Below are positions 42,993-55,434 of a stretch of 64,000 nucleotides of DNA, piece by piece (position 1 is the stretch's first letter; each line of letters starts with the position of its first letter). The position numbers were made by a program, and so were the translations under genes. Below the pieces are notes generated by a model. It ran no database searches and was not told where the DNA came from. It saw only the letters and a program-made list of their open reading frames with translations. The stretch covers positions 1-64,000 of the forward strand of contig NZ_BDAM01000012.1 of NCBI RefSeq assembly GCF_001895045.1. The letters run 5' to 3'. Source of the DNA: Rhodococcus coprophilus NBRC 100603 (lineage in GTDB: Bacteria; Actinomycetota; Actinomycetes; Mycobacteriales; Mycobacteriaceae).

Positions 42993-44450
42993 TTACGCTC
43001 CCGCGAGCACGCCCGCCTCGACCTTCTTGCCGAGTTCTGCGTCGACGTTGCGCCAGTACTCGAAGATGCGCTCGTAGAGCGCCGACGAGGTCCCGCCCAG
43101 CACGTGGCCGATGATGTTGTTCGCGAGCCTGTCGCGTGCGGCATCGTCGAGCACCTCGCGGACGAGGATGCCGGCCTGGACGAAGTCACCGTCTTCCCGA
43201 TGCTCGACGTATCCGGCGCGCACTGCTTCGGTTCCGAACGTCCACAGCCCGTCGTCGCCGGCGCGCTCGGGGTCTGCGTGCGGGCCTCCGAAGCTGTTCG
43301 GCGCGTAGACCGGCGTGCTCGGGTCGTTGAACCGGTACGCCATGTTGCCGTCCTGGGAGTACGAGTCGACCGTGTTCTTGGGTGCGTTGACCGGCAATTG
43401 TGCGTGGTTGGCACCGATGCGGTAGCGATGGGCGTCGGCGTACGAGAACACGCGGCCGAGCAGCATCTTGTCGGGCGACAACCCGATGCCCGGAACGACG
43501 TTCGAGGGTGCGAATGCCGCCTGTTCGATCTCGGCAAAGAAGTTGCGCGGGTTGCGATTCAGCGTCCAGGTGCCGACCTTGACGAGCGGGTAGTCCTTCT
43601 GCGACCACACCTTCGTGACGTCGAACGGGTTGAACCGGTAGGTCTCCGCCTCGGCGACCGGCATGATCTGCACGTGCAGCGTCCAGCTGGGGAACTCGCC
43701 CCGCTCGATCGCGTCGTACAGATCGGCGCGGTGGTAGTCGGGGTCGGTTCCGGCGAGGGTGTCGGCCTCGGCCTGCGTGAGGAACTCGATGCCCTGGTCG
43801 GTCTTGAAGTGGTACTTCACCCAGAACCGCTCGCCCGCAGCGTTGATCCACTGGTACGTGTGGGAGCCGAAGCCGTCCATGTTCCGCCACGAGCGCGGGA
43901 TTCCGCGGTCACCCATGAGCCAGGTCACCTGGTGTGCCGATTCCGGTCGCAGCGTCCAGAAATCCCACTGCATGGTGTGGTCGCGCAGACCGGAGCCCCG
44001 CAGCCGCTTCTGGGAGTGGATGAAGTCCGGGAACTTGATCGGATCCTTGATGAAGAAGACGGGGGTGTTGTTGCCGACGAGGTCGTAGTTGCCCTCGTCG
44101 GTGTAGAACTTGATCGCGAAGCCGCGCGGGTCCCGCCAGGTGTCGGGGCTGCCCTGCTCGCCCGCCACGGTCGAAAAACGCACCAGCGACTCGGTTCTCG
44201 CGCCCGGCTGGAAGAGGGATGCCTTGGTGTATGCGGACACGTCCTCCGTGACCACCAGTTCGCCGAATGCACCGCCGCCCTTGGCGTGCACGACACGCTC
44301 CGGCACTCGCTCGCGGTTGAAGTGCGCGAGCTTTTCGATCAGGTAGTGGTCGTGCAGGAGAATCGGGCCTTGGGTTCCCGCAGTGAGCGATTCGTCGTCG
44401 CTCGCGACGGGGATACCGACGTCGTTGGTGGTGAATCGGGTGTTCGACAT
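42993..44450 (-). CDS. katA: Monofunctional haem catalase, 485 aa
   Basis: This small-subunit catalase breaks down hydrogen peroxide. The distal His is His55 in [14 protein letters not shown], the distal Asn is in [13 protein letters not shown], and the proximal haem ligand Tyr is in [14 protein letters not shown]. The sequence [15 protein letters not shown] is the catalase signature. It lies downstream of a Fur-type regulator in the same direction, 120 bp apart, so it is probably controlled by it. Length is normal for clade 3 enzymes. Confidence 0.95.
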   Translation of the reverse strand: MSNTRFTTNDVGIPVASDDESLTAGTQGPILLHDHYLIEKLAHFNRERVPERVVHAKGGGAFGELVVTEDVSAYTKASLFQPGARTESLVRFSTVAGEQGSPDTWRDPRGFAIKFYTDEGNYDLVGNNTPVFFIKDPIKFPDFIHSQKRLRGSGLRDHTMQWDFWTLRPESAHQVTWLMGDRGIPRSWRNMDGFGSHTYQWINAAGERFWVKYHFKTDQGIEFLTQAEADTLAGTDPDYHRADLYDAIERGEFPSWTLHVQIMPVAEAETYRFNPFDVTKVWSQKDYPLVKVGTWTLNRNPRNFFAEIEQAAFAPSNVVPGIGLSPDKMLLGRVFSYADAHRYRIGANHAQLPVNAPKNTVDSYSQDGNMAYRFNDPSTPVYAPNSFGGPHADPERAGDDGLWTFGTEAVRAGYVEHREDGDFVQAGILVREVLDDAARDRLANNIIGHVLGGTSSALYERIFEYWRNVDAELGKKVEAGVLAGA

Positions 44451-44570
44451 TTCAGTGACCTCCGAATTCGCGTCCCCGGATTTCCGGTACGCGTGATCGA
44501 CACGGCGCCCGTGAGCGAATCCGTGCGGGTGTTGGCGGTTTCTACGGATGAGTGAGAAGTGTGGGGCGGG

Positions 44571-44999
44571 TCAACGGCAGTTCGGGCACAGTCCCCAGAA
44601 GGTGACCTCTGCTTCGTCGACGACGAATCCGTGATCGTCGGACGGAGTCAGGCACGGCGCCGCACCGACGACACAATCGATATCGACCACGGATCCGCAG
44701 CGTCTGCAGACGAGGTGGTGATGGTTGTCCCCGATGCGCGTCTCGTACCGTGCCGCCGATCCGGCAGGCTCGATCCGCCGGAGCAGTCCAGCGCCCACGC
44801 ATGCCTTGAGCACGTCGTAGACAGCCTGGGTGGAGACGGATCCGAGCGTGTCGCGCACCTGGGCAGCGATGTGGTCGGCATCCGAATGAGGATGCTCGGC
44901 AACTGTTCCCAGCACGGCAACTCGGGGAGCCGTCACCCTCAAGCCCACGGAACGTAACTGTTCCGCGGGATCGAAGTGGTGCCCGTCCATTCGTTGCAT
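44571..44999 (-). CDS. Fur-family peroxide/metal regulator, 142 aa
   Basis: This is a metal-dependent repressor of the FurA/PerR/CatR type. The winged helix spans LRVTAPRVAVLGTVAEHPH and the recognition helix STQAVYDVLKAC. The HHHLVCRRCGSVVDID stretch contributes regulatory-metal His residues and the first Cys pair of the structural zinc; the second pair is the terminal CPNC. Gene order (regulator then catalase) is that of the mycobacterial furA-katG and Streptomyces catR-catA pairs. Two ATGs three codons apart are possible; the first fits a leaderless transcript. Confidence 0.92.
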   Translation of the reverse strand: MQRMDGHHFDPAEQLRSVGLRVTAPRVAVLGTVAEHPHSDADHIAAQVRDTLGSVSTQAVYDVLKACVGAGLLRRIEPAGSAARYETRIGDNHHHLVCRRCGSVVDIDCVVGAAPCLTPSDDHGFVVDEAEVTFWGLCPNCR

Positions 45000-45006
45000 G
45001 AGGTCC

Positions 45007-45048
45007 AGTATGCCCCTTTTCTGGAATTAGTCAAGAAAAGGGGCATAC
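45007..45048 (-). promoter_or_regulatory. fur promoter within a 15-bp-arm inverted repeat
   Basis: On the minus strand, TTGACT (-35) and CATACT (-10) are 16 bp apart, and the -10 ends 7 bp before the ATG, so the mRNA should be leaderless. The same region is an inverted repeat with arms GTATGCCCCTTTTCT and an 11-bp spacer. This is a likely autoregulatory operator and possibly also the terminator of the upstream operon. Confidence 0.7.
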
Positions 45049-45052
45049 CGGC

Positions 45053-45691
45053 TTACTTCGCAGGTCCTGTGCTCATCCGTCCGGAGGTGATGACGATGCC
45101 GTGGTGCGTACCCGGGCGCAGCCACCGGCTCAGCGTCGGACCCTCGGCCTCGACCCCGACGCGGGCATACCGGAACTTCCCGCGCAGCCGGGCCGTCGCA
45201 CGTGAGAGCGAGCCGTCGTCGCCGGGCTGGGCGAAGGTGAGACCACCGATGATCGGCAGCTGCGGACCACGCGGGCGGGCCGACGTGGCGACCTTCCATC
45301 CCCCGCCGACGGCCGAGAAATCACCGGTGACGTCCCCGGAGAACGACGCCAGCACCTTCGGCAGCCTCCAGTGCGCGCGTCCCCCGTGTACCGAGGGTTC
45401 CGAGTCGACCGCGATGAACGGCACCGCCATGGCGGGAATCAGTCCCCGTCGCAGCACCGGGCTCGCCAGGATCTCGCGATACGGTCCCACCGGGGAGTCG
45501 AGGTAGTCGACCATCATCGCGAGCGTGATCGGAAGGGTCGGCCCGTCCGGTCCGTATTCGGCCGCGGCGGGGGTGCTGCGGTGCCACCACAGCGTTGCGC
45601 GTACCTGCGCCGGCCAGGGCGGCGGGGGCGACACCGGCCATTCGGTACGTTCGTCGGCGCTCTCAGGCACTCTCCACAGCATCGGCTGCAT
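45053..45691 (-). CDS. Acetoacetate-decarboxylase-like protein, 212 aa
   Basis: It resembles the acetoacetate decarboxylase superfamily: the middle segment SPVGPYREILASPVLRRG and HWRLPKVLASFSGDVTGDF are characteristic. The exact reaction is uncertain because many relatives lack decarboxylase activity. It is the last gene of a four-gene operon, overlapping the upstream GMC oxidase gene by about 29 bp. The association suggests handling of a keto or acid product of the oxidase. Confidence 0.75.
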   Translation of the reverse strand: MQPMLWRVPESADERTEWPVSPPPPWPAQVRATLWWHRSTPAAAEYGPDGPTLPITLAMMVDYLDSPVGPYREILASPVLRRGLIPAMAVPFIAVDSEPSVHGGRAHWRLPKVLASFSGDVTGDFSAVGGGWKVATSARPRGPQLPIIGGLTFAQPGDDGSLSRATARLRGKFRYARVGVEAEGPTLSRWLRPGTHHGIVITSGRMSTGPAK

Positions 45692-47378
45692 CCTCTCGTC
45701 GGACCGGGTGAATCGGAAGGCGGAGCGCAGCGGGAGCTTCGGCGGGAACTGCCGGCGCGACCGGCGGCACCGGCGCCACCGGTCGGTACCCAGCCCCCAG
45801 CGGCGGGCGCGAATCGGCCTCGCCCTTGTTGGGCCAGAGCGCCATCGCGCGTTCCGCCTGCGCGGTGATCGTCAGCGACGGGTTCACACCGAGGTTTGCG
45901 CTGACGGCAGAGCCGTCGACGACGTGCAGACCTTCGTGTCCGTACACGCGCAGATAGGGATCGACCACACCGCGCTCGGCGGAGTCACCGATGGCACACC
46001 CACCGAGGAAGTGCGCGGTCATCGGGATGTTGACGAGATCGACGATCGAACCGCCCGGGTCGCCACCGATCTTCTTCGCGATCCGGCGGATCGCCTCGTG
46101 CCCGACCGGGATCCACTCGGGAGGCGGGGTACCCGGTCCTTGCTTGCTGGTCAGCCCGCGACCGAACGGTGTGCGCCTGGTCCTCAACTCGAGCGAGTTG
46201 TCCTCGGTCTGCATCACCAGGGCGATCACGGTGCGCTCGGACCAGTTCCGCACGGACAGGCTCCGCAGGAACGCACCCGGGTTCCGGGCCGCGACACCGA
46301 AGAACTTCAGCAGGCGAGGAAGTCGGCCACCACCGTCGACGAGCAGCGCCTGAATCATCCCGATGAGATTGCTGCCCTTGCCGTATCGCACCGGCTCGAT
46401 GTGCGTGTGGTCGTCGGGATGGAAGGACGACGTGATCGCCACGCCCCCGGTGTAGTCCACGTCACGGCTCCGGGCAGTCGCCGCGAGCACGGCTTCCGAG
46501 TTGGTGCGCACGACCGTTCCGAGCGTGTCCGACAGGTTGGGAAGATCGCCGGTCTCACGACTCGCGAGGAGCAGGCGCGCGGTGCCGTAGGTTCCGGCGG
46601 CGACGACGACGTCGTCAGCGGTGAACACGGTCCGCCGCTTACGGAAGCCGTCGGTGCTGCGGGTGTGGACCTCGTACCCGCCGCCGCTCCTGGGGACCAC
46701 GCGCGTCACCGTGGTGAGCGCGTGGATCGTCGCTCCGGCCTTCTCGGCGAGGTACAGATAATTCTTGACGAGGGTGTTCTTGGCTCCCACACGGCAGCCG
46801 GTCATGCAGCTTCCGCATTCGGTGCATCCGGTCCGGTCCGGTCCGGCCCCACCGAAGTACGGGTCGGGCACGGTCTTGCCGGGCTCGTCGAAGAACACGC
46901 CCACCGGCGTCGTCACGAAGGTTTCGCCTGCGCCCATCTCCTCGGCGACCTCGCGCATCACCTTGTCCGCGGGAGAGGTCGTCGGATTCGGGCGCACGCC
47001 CAGCATCCGCGCCGCCTGGTCGTAATACGGCGACAGTTCGGCTTCCCAGTCGTCGATGTGTCCCCACTGCGCGTCCGTGAAGAACGGTGTGGGCGGTTTG
47101 TACAGCGTGTTCGCATAGTTGAGCGATCCACCACCGACACCGGCACCGGCCATCACCAGCACGTCGGGCAGCAGATGCATCCGCTGCACACCGTAGAGCC
47201 CCAGGGCGGGAGCCCACACGTACTTGCGCAGGCGCCAGCTGGTCTTCGGCAGATCGTCGTCCGAGAATCGGCGTCCAGCCTCGAGAACACCTACCTTGTA
47301 GCCTTTTTCGGTCAGCCGCAACGCTGCGACGCTGCCGCCGAAGCCCGAACCGATGACGAGGACGTCGTAGTGGGTCAT
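45663..47378 (-). CDS. GMC-type oxidoreductase, cholesterol-oxidase (ChoD)-like, 571 aa
   Basis: This FAD-dependent GMC enzyme is closest in layout to mycobacterial ChoD (Rv3409c). The N-terminal dinucleotide fold is YDVLVIGSGFGGSVAALRL, with GVGGGSLNYANT following. A cysteine cluster CTECGSCMTGCRVGAKNTL lies near residues 185-205, as in this subgroup. The C-terminal GMC part has MTAHFLGGCAIG and GSAVSANLGVNPSLTITAQA. It ends with a Pro/Ala-rich tail. ATG start overlaps the monooxygenase stop. ChoD-like proteins do not always oxidise cholesterol, so the substrate (a sterol or other alcohol) is open. Confidence 0.88.
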   Translation of the reverse strand: MTHYDVLVIGSGFGGSVAALRLTEKGYKVGVLEAGRRFSDDDLPKTSWRLRKYVWAPALGLYGVQRMHLLPDVLVMAGAGVGGGSLNYANTLYKPPTPFFTDAQWGHIDDWEAELSPYYDQAARMLGVRPNPTTSPADKVMREVAEEMGAGETFVTTPVGVFFDEPGKTVPDPYFGGAGPDRTGCTECGSCMTGCRVGAKNTLVKNYLYLAEKAGATIHALTTVTRVVPRSGGGYEVHTRSTDGFRKRRTVFTADDVVVAAGTYGTARLLLASRETGDLPNLSDTLGTVVRTNSEAVLAATARSRDVDYTGGVAITSSFHPDDHTHIEPVRYGKGSNLIGMIQALLVDGGGRLPRLLKFFGVAARNPGAFLRSLSVRNWSERTVIALVMQTEDNSLELRTRRTPFGRGLTSKQGPGTPPPEWIPVGHEAIRRIAKKIGGDPGGSIVDLVNIPMTAHFLGGCAIGDSAERGVVDPYLRVYGHEGLHVVDGSAVSANLGVNPSLTITAQAERAMALWPNKGEADSRPPLGAGYRPVAPVPPVAPAVPAEAPAALRLPIHPVRREDAADAVESA

Positions 47379-48880
47379 GCAGAGACTCCTGCCGCGGCGG
47401 TGCGCTGCGTGTAGTTCTCGGGGTCGAATTGCTTTGTGCGAGCGCGGTACTGCCACGTAAACGTCGGCCACATCACGGAGTTGCGACCCTTCTCGTCGAT
47501 GTACCAGCTGCTGCAACCGCCTGCGTTCCAGACCGTGCCCTCGAGAATCGGATCGAGCGCGTCGGTGTAACGACGCTGTGCTTCGCCGGTGACCTCGACG
47601 GCGGTGATGCCCCGGGTCCGCATGGTGCGCAGCGCGTCGACGATGTAGGCGGCCTGGGATTCGAGCATGTACACGATCGAGCTGTGACCGAGGTTGGTGT
47701 TCGGCCCGTAGATGAGGAACAGGTTGGGGAAGCCGTGCACGGAGATGCCCAGGTGGGCTGCGGGGCTTCCGTCCCACGCCTCGGCGAGGGTGCGACCGTC
47801 CGCCCCTCGGATGTGGTGTGCCACGGGAGGTTCGGTGGGGGTGAAACCGGTGCCGAAGATGATGGTGTCCACCGGGTACTCGTTGCCGTCCTTGTCCACG
47901 ACGCCGTTTTCCGTCACCGCCGTCAGTCCGGACGACACGACGGTCACATCGGGCCGGGTGATGGTGGGGAACCAGTCGTTGGACAGCAGGATCCGCTTGC
48001 ATGTGATGGCGAAATCGGGGGTGAGCCGCTCGCGCAGTTTCGGATCCGGCACCTGCTTGCGCAGCACCTGCCGGGCGCGGCGCTCGAACAACGGCAGGAG
48101 GTATTTGCGGGCGAACGGCTTCGTCATGCCCACCACGTAGATTTCCTTCTGCCCGTACACGGCGCCCCGCATGAGCTTCTGGACGAAGGGGAAGCGCCGG
48201 TACAGCGAACGGACCGAGCGGGCGATCGCGGGGTCGTGCTTGGGCATGACCCACGACGCAGTGCGCTGGAACAGCGTCAGATGGGCGACGCGGTCGACGA
48301 TGGCGGGGACGAACTGAATGGCGGACGCCCCGGTGCCGATCACTGCGACGCGCTCACCGGAGAGTTCGTGGTCGTGGTCCCACTCTGCGGAGTGGAACGT
48401 CTTGCCCCGGAACAACTCGAGTCCGGGCACCTTCGGGTAGGTGGGCGTCGAGAGGGCACCGGTTGCGGCGATGAGCACGTCGGCGGTGAGGTCACCGCGG
48501 GAGGTCGACACCGACCAGACCGCACGGCCCTCGTCCCATTGTGCTTCGCGCAGTTCGCATCCGAACATCGTGCGCTCGGTGATGCCCTCGTCGCGTGCGA
48601 CGCGGCGCAGGTAGGCGTAGATCTCTTCCTGGGTGCCGTGGGCACGCGACCAATCAGGTTCGGGTGCGAAGGAGAACGAGTACAGGGCACTCGGGACGTC
48701 GCACGCCGCACCGGGGTAATTGTTGACCCGCCAGGTACCGCCGACGTCGTCTCCGCGTTCGATGACGATCACGTCGGAGGCCGGGTCCTGGCGCAGCAGG
48801 GAAGCGGCCATTCCGATTCCGCCGAAACCGGCGCCCACGACAAGCGTGTGCACATGGTCGGGGAGCATCGCAAGACTCAT
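47375..48880 (-). CDS. Flavin-dependent monooxygenase, Baeyer-Villiger type, 501 aa
   Basis: This is a class B flavoprotein monooxygenase using FAD and NADPH. The FAD fold is LVVGAGFGGIGMAASLL, the BVMO fingerprint FRGKTFHSAEWD (F-x-G-x3-H-x3-W-D) is intact, and the second Rossmann fold is AVIGTGASAIQFVPAI. Expected reaction: insertion of oxygen beside a ketone to form an ester or lactone. The start ATG overlaps the TetR stop codon. The substrate is unknown; the operon context suggests ketones or steroids. Confidence 0.9.
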   Translation of the reverse strand: MSLAMLPDHVHTLVVGAGFGGIGMAASLLRQDPASDVIVIERGDDVGGTWRVNNYPGAACDVPSALYSFSFAPEPDWSRAHGTQEEIYAYLRRVARDEGITERTMFGCELREAQWDEGRAVWSVSTSRGDLTADVLIAATGALSTPTYPKVPGLELFRGKTFHSAEWDHDHELSGERVAVIGTGASAIQFVPAIVDRVAHLTLFQRTASWVMPKHDPAIARSVRSLYRRFPFVQKLMRGAVYGQKEIYVVGMTKPFARKYLLPLFERRARQVLRKQVPDPKLRERLTPDFAITCKRILLSNDWFPTITRPDVTVVSSGLTAVTENGVVDKDGNEYPVDTIIFGTGFTPTEPPVAHHIRGADGRTLAEAWDGSPAAHLGISVHGFPNLFLIYGPNTNLGHSSIVYMLESQAAYIVDALRTMRTRGITAVEVTGEAQRRYTDALDPILEGTVWNAGGCSSWYIDEKGRNSVMWPTFTWQYRARTKQFDPENYTQRTAAAGVSA

Positions 48881-49455
48881 TTCGACACCAAGGCCTTCCA
48901 GACCGGGAGCAAGCGCTCCCGGAACTCTCGATCGGATTCGGGGGTGCGCATCAGGGCGGATACGGCGAAACCTCGTGCCAGCTCTATGCCCAGATCGATG
49001 ATGTCGGGACTCACCCGGTCGCCCATGATTTCGAGGCAACCCGTCCGCAGGGCGTCGGACACCTTGCGTTCGAGCTGGATCATCGCCGCGTGGAGCGCCG
49101 GGTCGGTTCGTGCCGCTACCCACAGTTCGAGTGCGGCGTCGAACAACGGCCCGGTGAATGCGTCGAACAGTGCCTCGAAGCCGTACTCCGGGTCGGGCTG
49201 GGACTCGAGGATCTCCATGAGCCGCTTGTCCACCAGGTGCTCGACGGCCGCGACGACCAGCGACTCCTTGGTGGGAAAGTGGTGCAACTGAGCACCGCGC
49301 GAGACGCCGGCGCGCTTCGCGATGCCCTGCGTGCTGATACCCGAGTACCCCTGCTCGACGAGCGAGTCCACCGCTGCGTCGAGAAGCTTGGCCCGGGTGG
49401 CCGCGGTGCGCTGCGCCTGCGTTCGTGTGGCGCCGGGCACAGTGTTCTGGATCAC
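48877..49455 (-). CDS. TetR-family repressor of the monooxygenase operon, 192 aa
   Basis: The N-terminal helix-turn-helix is standard: RAKLLDAAVDSLVEQGYSGI, then QGIAKRAGVSRGAQLHHFPT. The C-terminal ligand domain is variable. It is the first gene of the operon with the monooxygenase, GMC oxidase and decarboxylase-like genes, each overlapping the next. A palindrome 24 bp before its start is a likely operator, so the operon would be autoregulated and induced by its substrate. Confidence 0.9.
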   Translation of the reverse strand: MIQNTVPGATRTQAQRTAATRAKLLDAAVDSLVEQGYSGISTQGIAKRAGVSRGAQLHHFPTKESLVVAAVEHLVDKRLMEILESQPDPEYGFEALFDAFTGPLFDAALELWVAARTDPALHAAMIQLERKVSDALRTGCLEIMGDRVSPDIIDLGIELARGFAVSALMRTPESDREFRERLLPVWKALVSK

Positions 49456-49479
49456 GCTACGGATGGTAACGGCAATTCA

Positions 49480-49501
49480 ACAAACAGTCCAGACTGTTTG
49501 T
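49480..49501. promoter_or_regulatory. Likely TetR operator
   Basis: ACAAACAGTC and its exact complement flank a central CA, giving 22 bp of dyad symmetry immediately upstream of the TetR gene. Confidence 0.75.
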
Positions 49502-49576
49502 AACTAATTCCTGAAGGGGGTTTCGGTCACCCTGCCGATCGATCTCCTACGAATCCGAATTCGCGGAAGTCGAAAC

Positions 49577-50020
49577 TCATCTGCCGGAGCGTCTCATCGG
49601 CACGTGGTCGATACCCGCTTCGAGGAAGTTCGGCCCCGTACGCTCGAAACCGAATCTGCCGTACCAGTCTTCGAGATACGCCTGGGCGTGGATTTCGATC
49701 GGCTGGGGGAAATCGTCGAGCGCGGTCTCGATCAACCGGGCAGCGATCCCCCGGCCCCGGGCCCGTTTCGCGGTCGCGACCCGTCCGATGTGGACCACCG
49801 GCCCGTCGGCGAGAACGCGCAGCGTCGCCACCACGTCGCCGTCTTCCTCGGCCCAGTAGTGCATCGTGGTCGGTTCGAGATCGAGACCGTCGAGTTCGGG
49901 TTCGCAGACGATTCCCTGCTCGTACACGAACACCTCGGTACGCAACCGGACGATGCGGTAGAGCGTGGCCGGCGCGAGGCGGTCGAGAGTTGCGGAACGA
50001 ATGGACGTCACCCCCGCCAT
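49577..50020 (-). CDS. GNAT acetyltransferase, ElaA-like, 147 aa
   Basis: This is a GCN5-related acetyltransferase. The N-terminal RLRTEVFVYEQGIVCEPELD and the acetyl-CoA motif GRVATAKRARGRGIAARLIE (R-x-x-G-x-G/A) are clear, followed by EIHAQAYLEDWYGRFGF, typical of the ElaA branch. The substrate is unknown. The start is uncertain: ATG at 50020 or the GTG three codons later. It follows asd in the same direction after a hairpin terminator. Confidence 0.85.
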   Translation of the reverse strand: MAGVTSIRSATLDRLAPATLYRIVRLRTEVFVYEQGIVCEPELDGLDLEPTTMHYWAEEDGDVVATLRVLADGPVVHIGRVATAKRARGRGIAARLIETALDDFPQPIEIHAQAYLEDWYGRFGFERTGPNFLEAGIDHVPMRRSGR

Positions 50021-50060
50021 CCTAGGGTGAAGGTCCGTCGGCACCTTCCACAGAAACAAA

Positions 50061-50092
50061 CGAGTGGACCACCCCGAAGGATGATCCACTCG
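50061..50092 (-). terminator. Terminator downstream of asd
   Basis: An 8-bp stem CGAGTGGA/TCCACTCG around a 16-nt loop with inner pairing, 25 bp after the asd stop codon. Confidence 0.6.
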
Positions 50093-50117
50093 CTCGAGTA
50101 CGGATTAGTGCAGGAGG

Positions 50118-52447
<2,330 letters not shown>

Positions 52448-52567
52448 GCTGTCGAACCTCCGGGTTGGGAACAAGTCCAGTGGCCAAGCTTACCGATGGC
52501 TATATCGGGGGCGGTCGGGCCCATCGGGAAAGTGTCGTGCGCAACATCACGCTGCTCACTGCCCGCG

Positions 52568-52882
52568 TCACATACCCTCTCGGGCGATCGACAGCGCAAC
52601 CTCGTCCAGCCGCCGCCGCAGATACCGGGCCGTTGCCTCGTTGCCCGTCGCTTCCAGTGCTGCAAGCCCGGCCTCCCATTCGTCCCGGAACCCGACGGCC
52701 ACCGCACGGTTGACCGCCACGACCGGAGATCCCGACAACTCCAGCAGGCGGTCGTAAGCACCGACGATCGTGGCCCAGTCATCGCTCTCCTCTCGTCTCG
52801 GAAAGAGGCGGGAGGCCCCTTTGTAAAGACGACGAACAATCGGAGCCTTTTCGAACAATGCGGGGGCCAGCAGTGCAATGTA
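52568..52882 (-). pseudogene. Remnant of an ECF sigma factor (ECF42-like C-terminal part)
   Basis: The frame reads DDWATIVGAYDRLLELSGSP then VVAVNRAVAVGFRDEWEAGL, closely resembling the C-terminal TPR-like extension of ECF42 sigma factors, where 'YDxLxxLxxSPVVxLNRAVAV' is a signature. The sigma2 and sigma4 DNA-binding domains are absent; upstream codons are not homologous and run into the leuA leader region. I take it as a decayed gene fragment without function, left between ask and leuA. Confidence 0.6.
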
Positions 52883-52894
52883 GCGAGGTGGCGT

Positions 52895-52900
52895 TACACT
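52895..52900 (+). promoter_or_regulatory. -10 element of the leuA leader transcript
   Basis: TACACT ends 7 bp before the ATG of the leader peptide, so the transcript would start at or next to that ATG (leaderless). Confidence 0.5.
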
Positions 52901-52907
52901 GCTTGGC

Positions 52908-52949
52908 ATGCAGCGCGCGCTTCTCCTCGGCCGCCGCGGCGGGATCTGA
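52908..52949 (+). CDS. leuL: Leucine leader peptide, 13 aa (attenuator of leuA)
   Basis: A short frame reads MQRALLLGRRGGI and stop, with three leucine codons in a row (CTT CTC CTC), 87 bp before leuA. The downstream RNA has competing pairings: GACCGG (52953-52958) with CCGGTC (52984-52989), and a small GGACC/GGTCC hairpin (53003-53016) just before the leuA ribosome-binding site. This is the arrangement of a ribosome-mediated attenuator that senses charged leucine tRNA, as described for leuA in other actinobacteria. The role is inferred from this layout. Confidence 0.65.
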   Translation: MQRALLLGRRGGI

Positions 52950-54845
<1,896 letters not shown>

Positions 54846-54875
54846 TCTTTCTGCCGATTCGGCACAAGTCCCACT

Positions 54876-54921
54876 CTGCGCGGCGGTACTCTCGGAAAGT
54901 TCCCGGGGTACCGCCGCGCAG
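54876..54921 (+). terminator. Terminator of leuA
   Basis: A perfect 14-bp stem (arm CTGCGCGGCGGTAC) with an 18-nt loop, about 30 bp after the leuA stop codon. Confidence 0.8.
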
Positions 54922-54976
54922 TTCTCGGTACGCATCCCCGGACCACTGAACTCAACCTTCGGGTAAGGGGATCGTC

Positions 54977-55378
54977 GTGGATTTCTGGGACATCATCTGG
55001 TTCATCGTCGTCAGTTTCGCCTTCATCGCCTACCTCATCATGCTGTGGATGATCATCAGCGATCTGTTCCGCAATCGTGAGCAGTCCGGTTGGGTGAAAG
55101 CGATCTGGATTGTCTTCCTGTTCGTTTTCCCGCTGCTCACCGGGCTGGTGTACCTGGTGATCCACGGTCGCGGGATGGCCGAGCGGTCCGCGCGAGAGGC
55201 CGCGCAGATCAAGTCCGCTCAGGACAACTACATTCGTGAGGTCGCAGGCAAATCCCCGGCCGAGCACATCGCGGATGCCAAGGCACTGCTCGACGCCGGC
55301 ACCATCACCGAGGACGAGTTCCAGGTGCTCAAGTCGCAAGCCTTGAGCGGCGTGACGGAGGCCACCCGTACTTCCTGA
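54977..55378 (+). CDS. PLDc_N and SHOCT domain membrane protein, 133 aa
   Basis: Two N-terminal membrane helices (FWDIIWFIVVSFAFIAYLIM; WVKAIWIVFLFVFPLLTGLV) form the PLDc_N-type module, with the LFRNREQSGWVKAIW loop between them. The end is a SHOCT domain (IADAKALLDAGTITEDEFQV), a short helical module often found in membrane or stress proteins. Function unknown. Start GTG. Confidence 0.85.
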   Translation: MDFWDIIWFIVVSFAFIAYLIMLWMIISDLFRNREQSGWVKAIWIVFLFVFPLLTGLVYLVIHGRGMAERSAREAAQIKSAQDNYIREVAGKSPAEHIADAKALLDAGTITEDEFQVLKSQALSGVTEATRTS

Positions 55379-55434
55379 CACAGTTGGCAAGCCGCCGTCG
55401 GCGGCTCCTGTACGGCTGTGGAACACTCGCCGAC

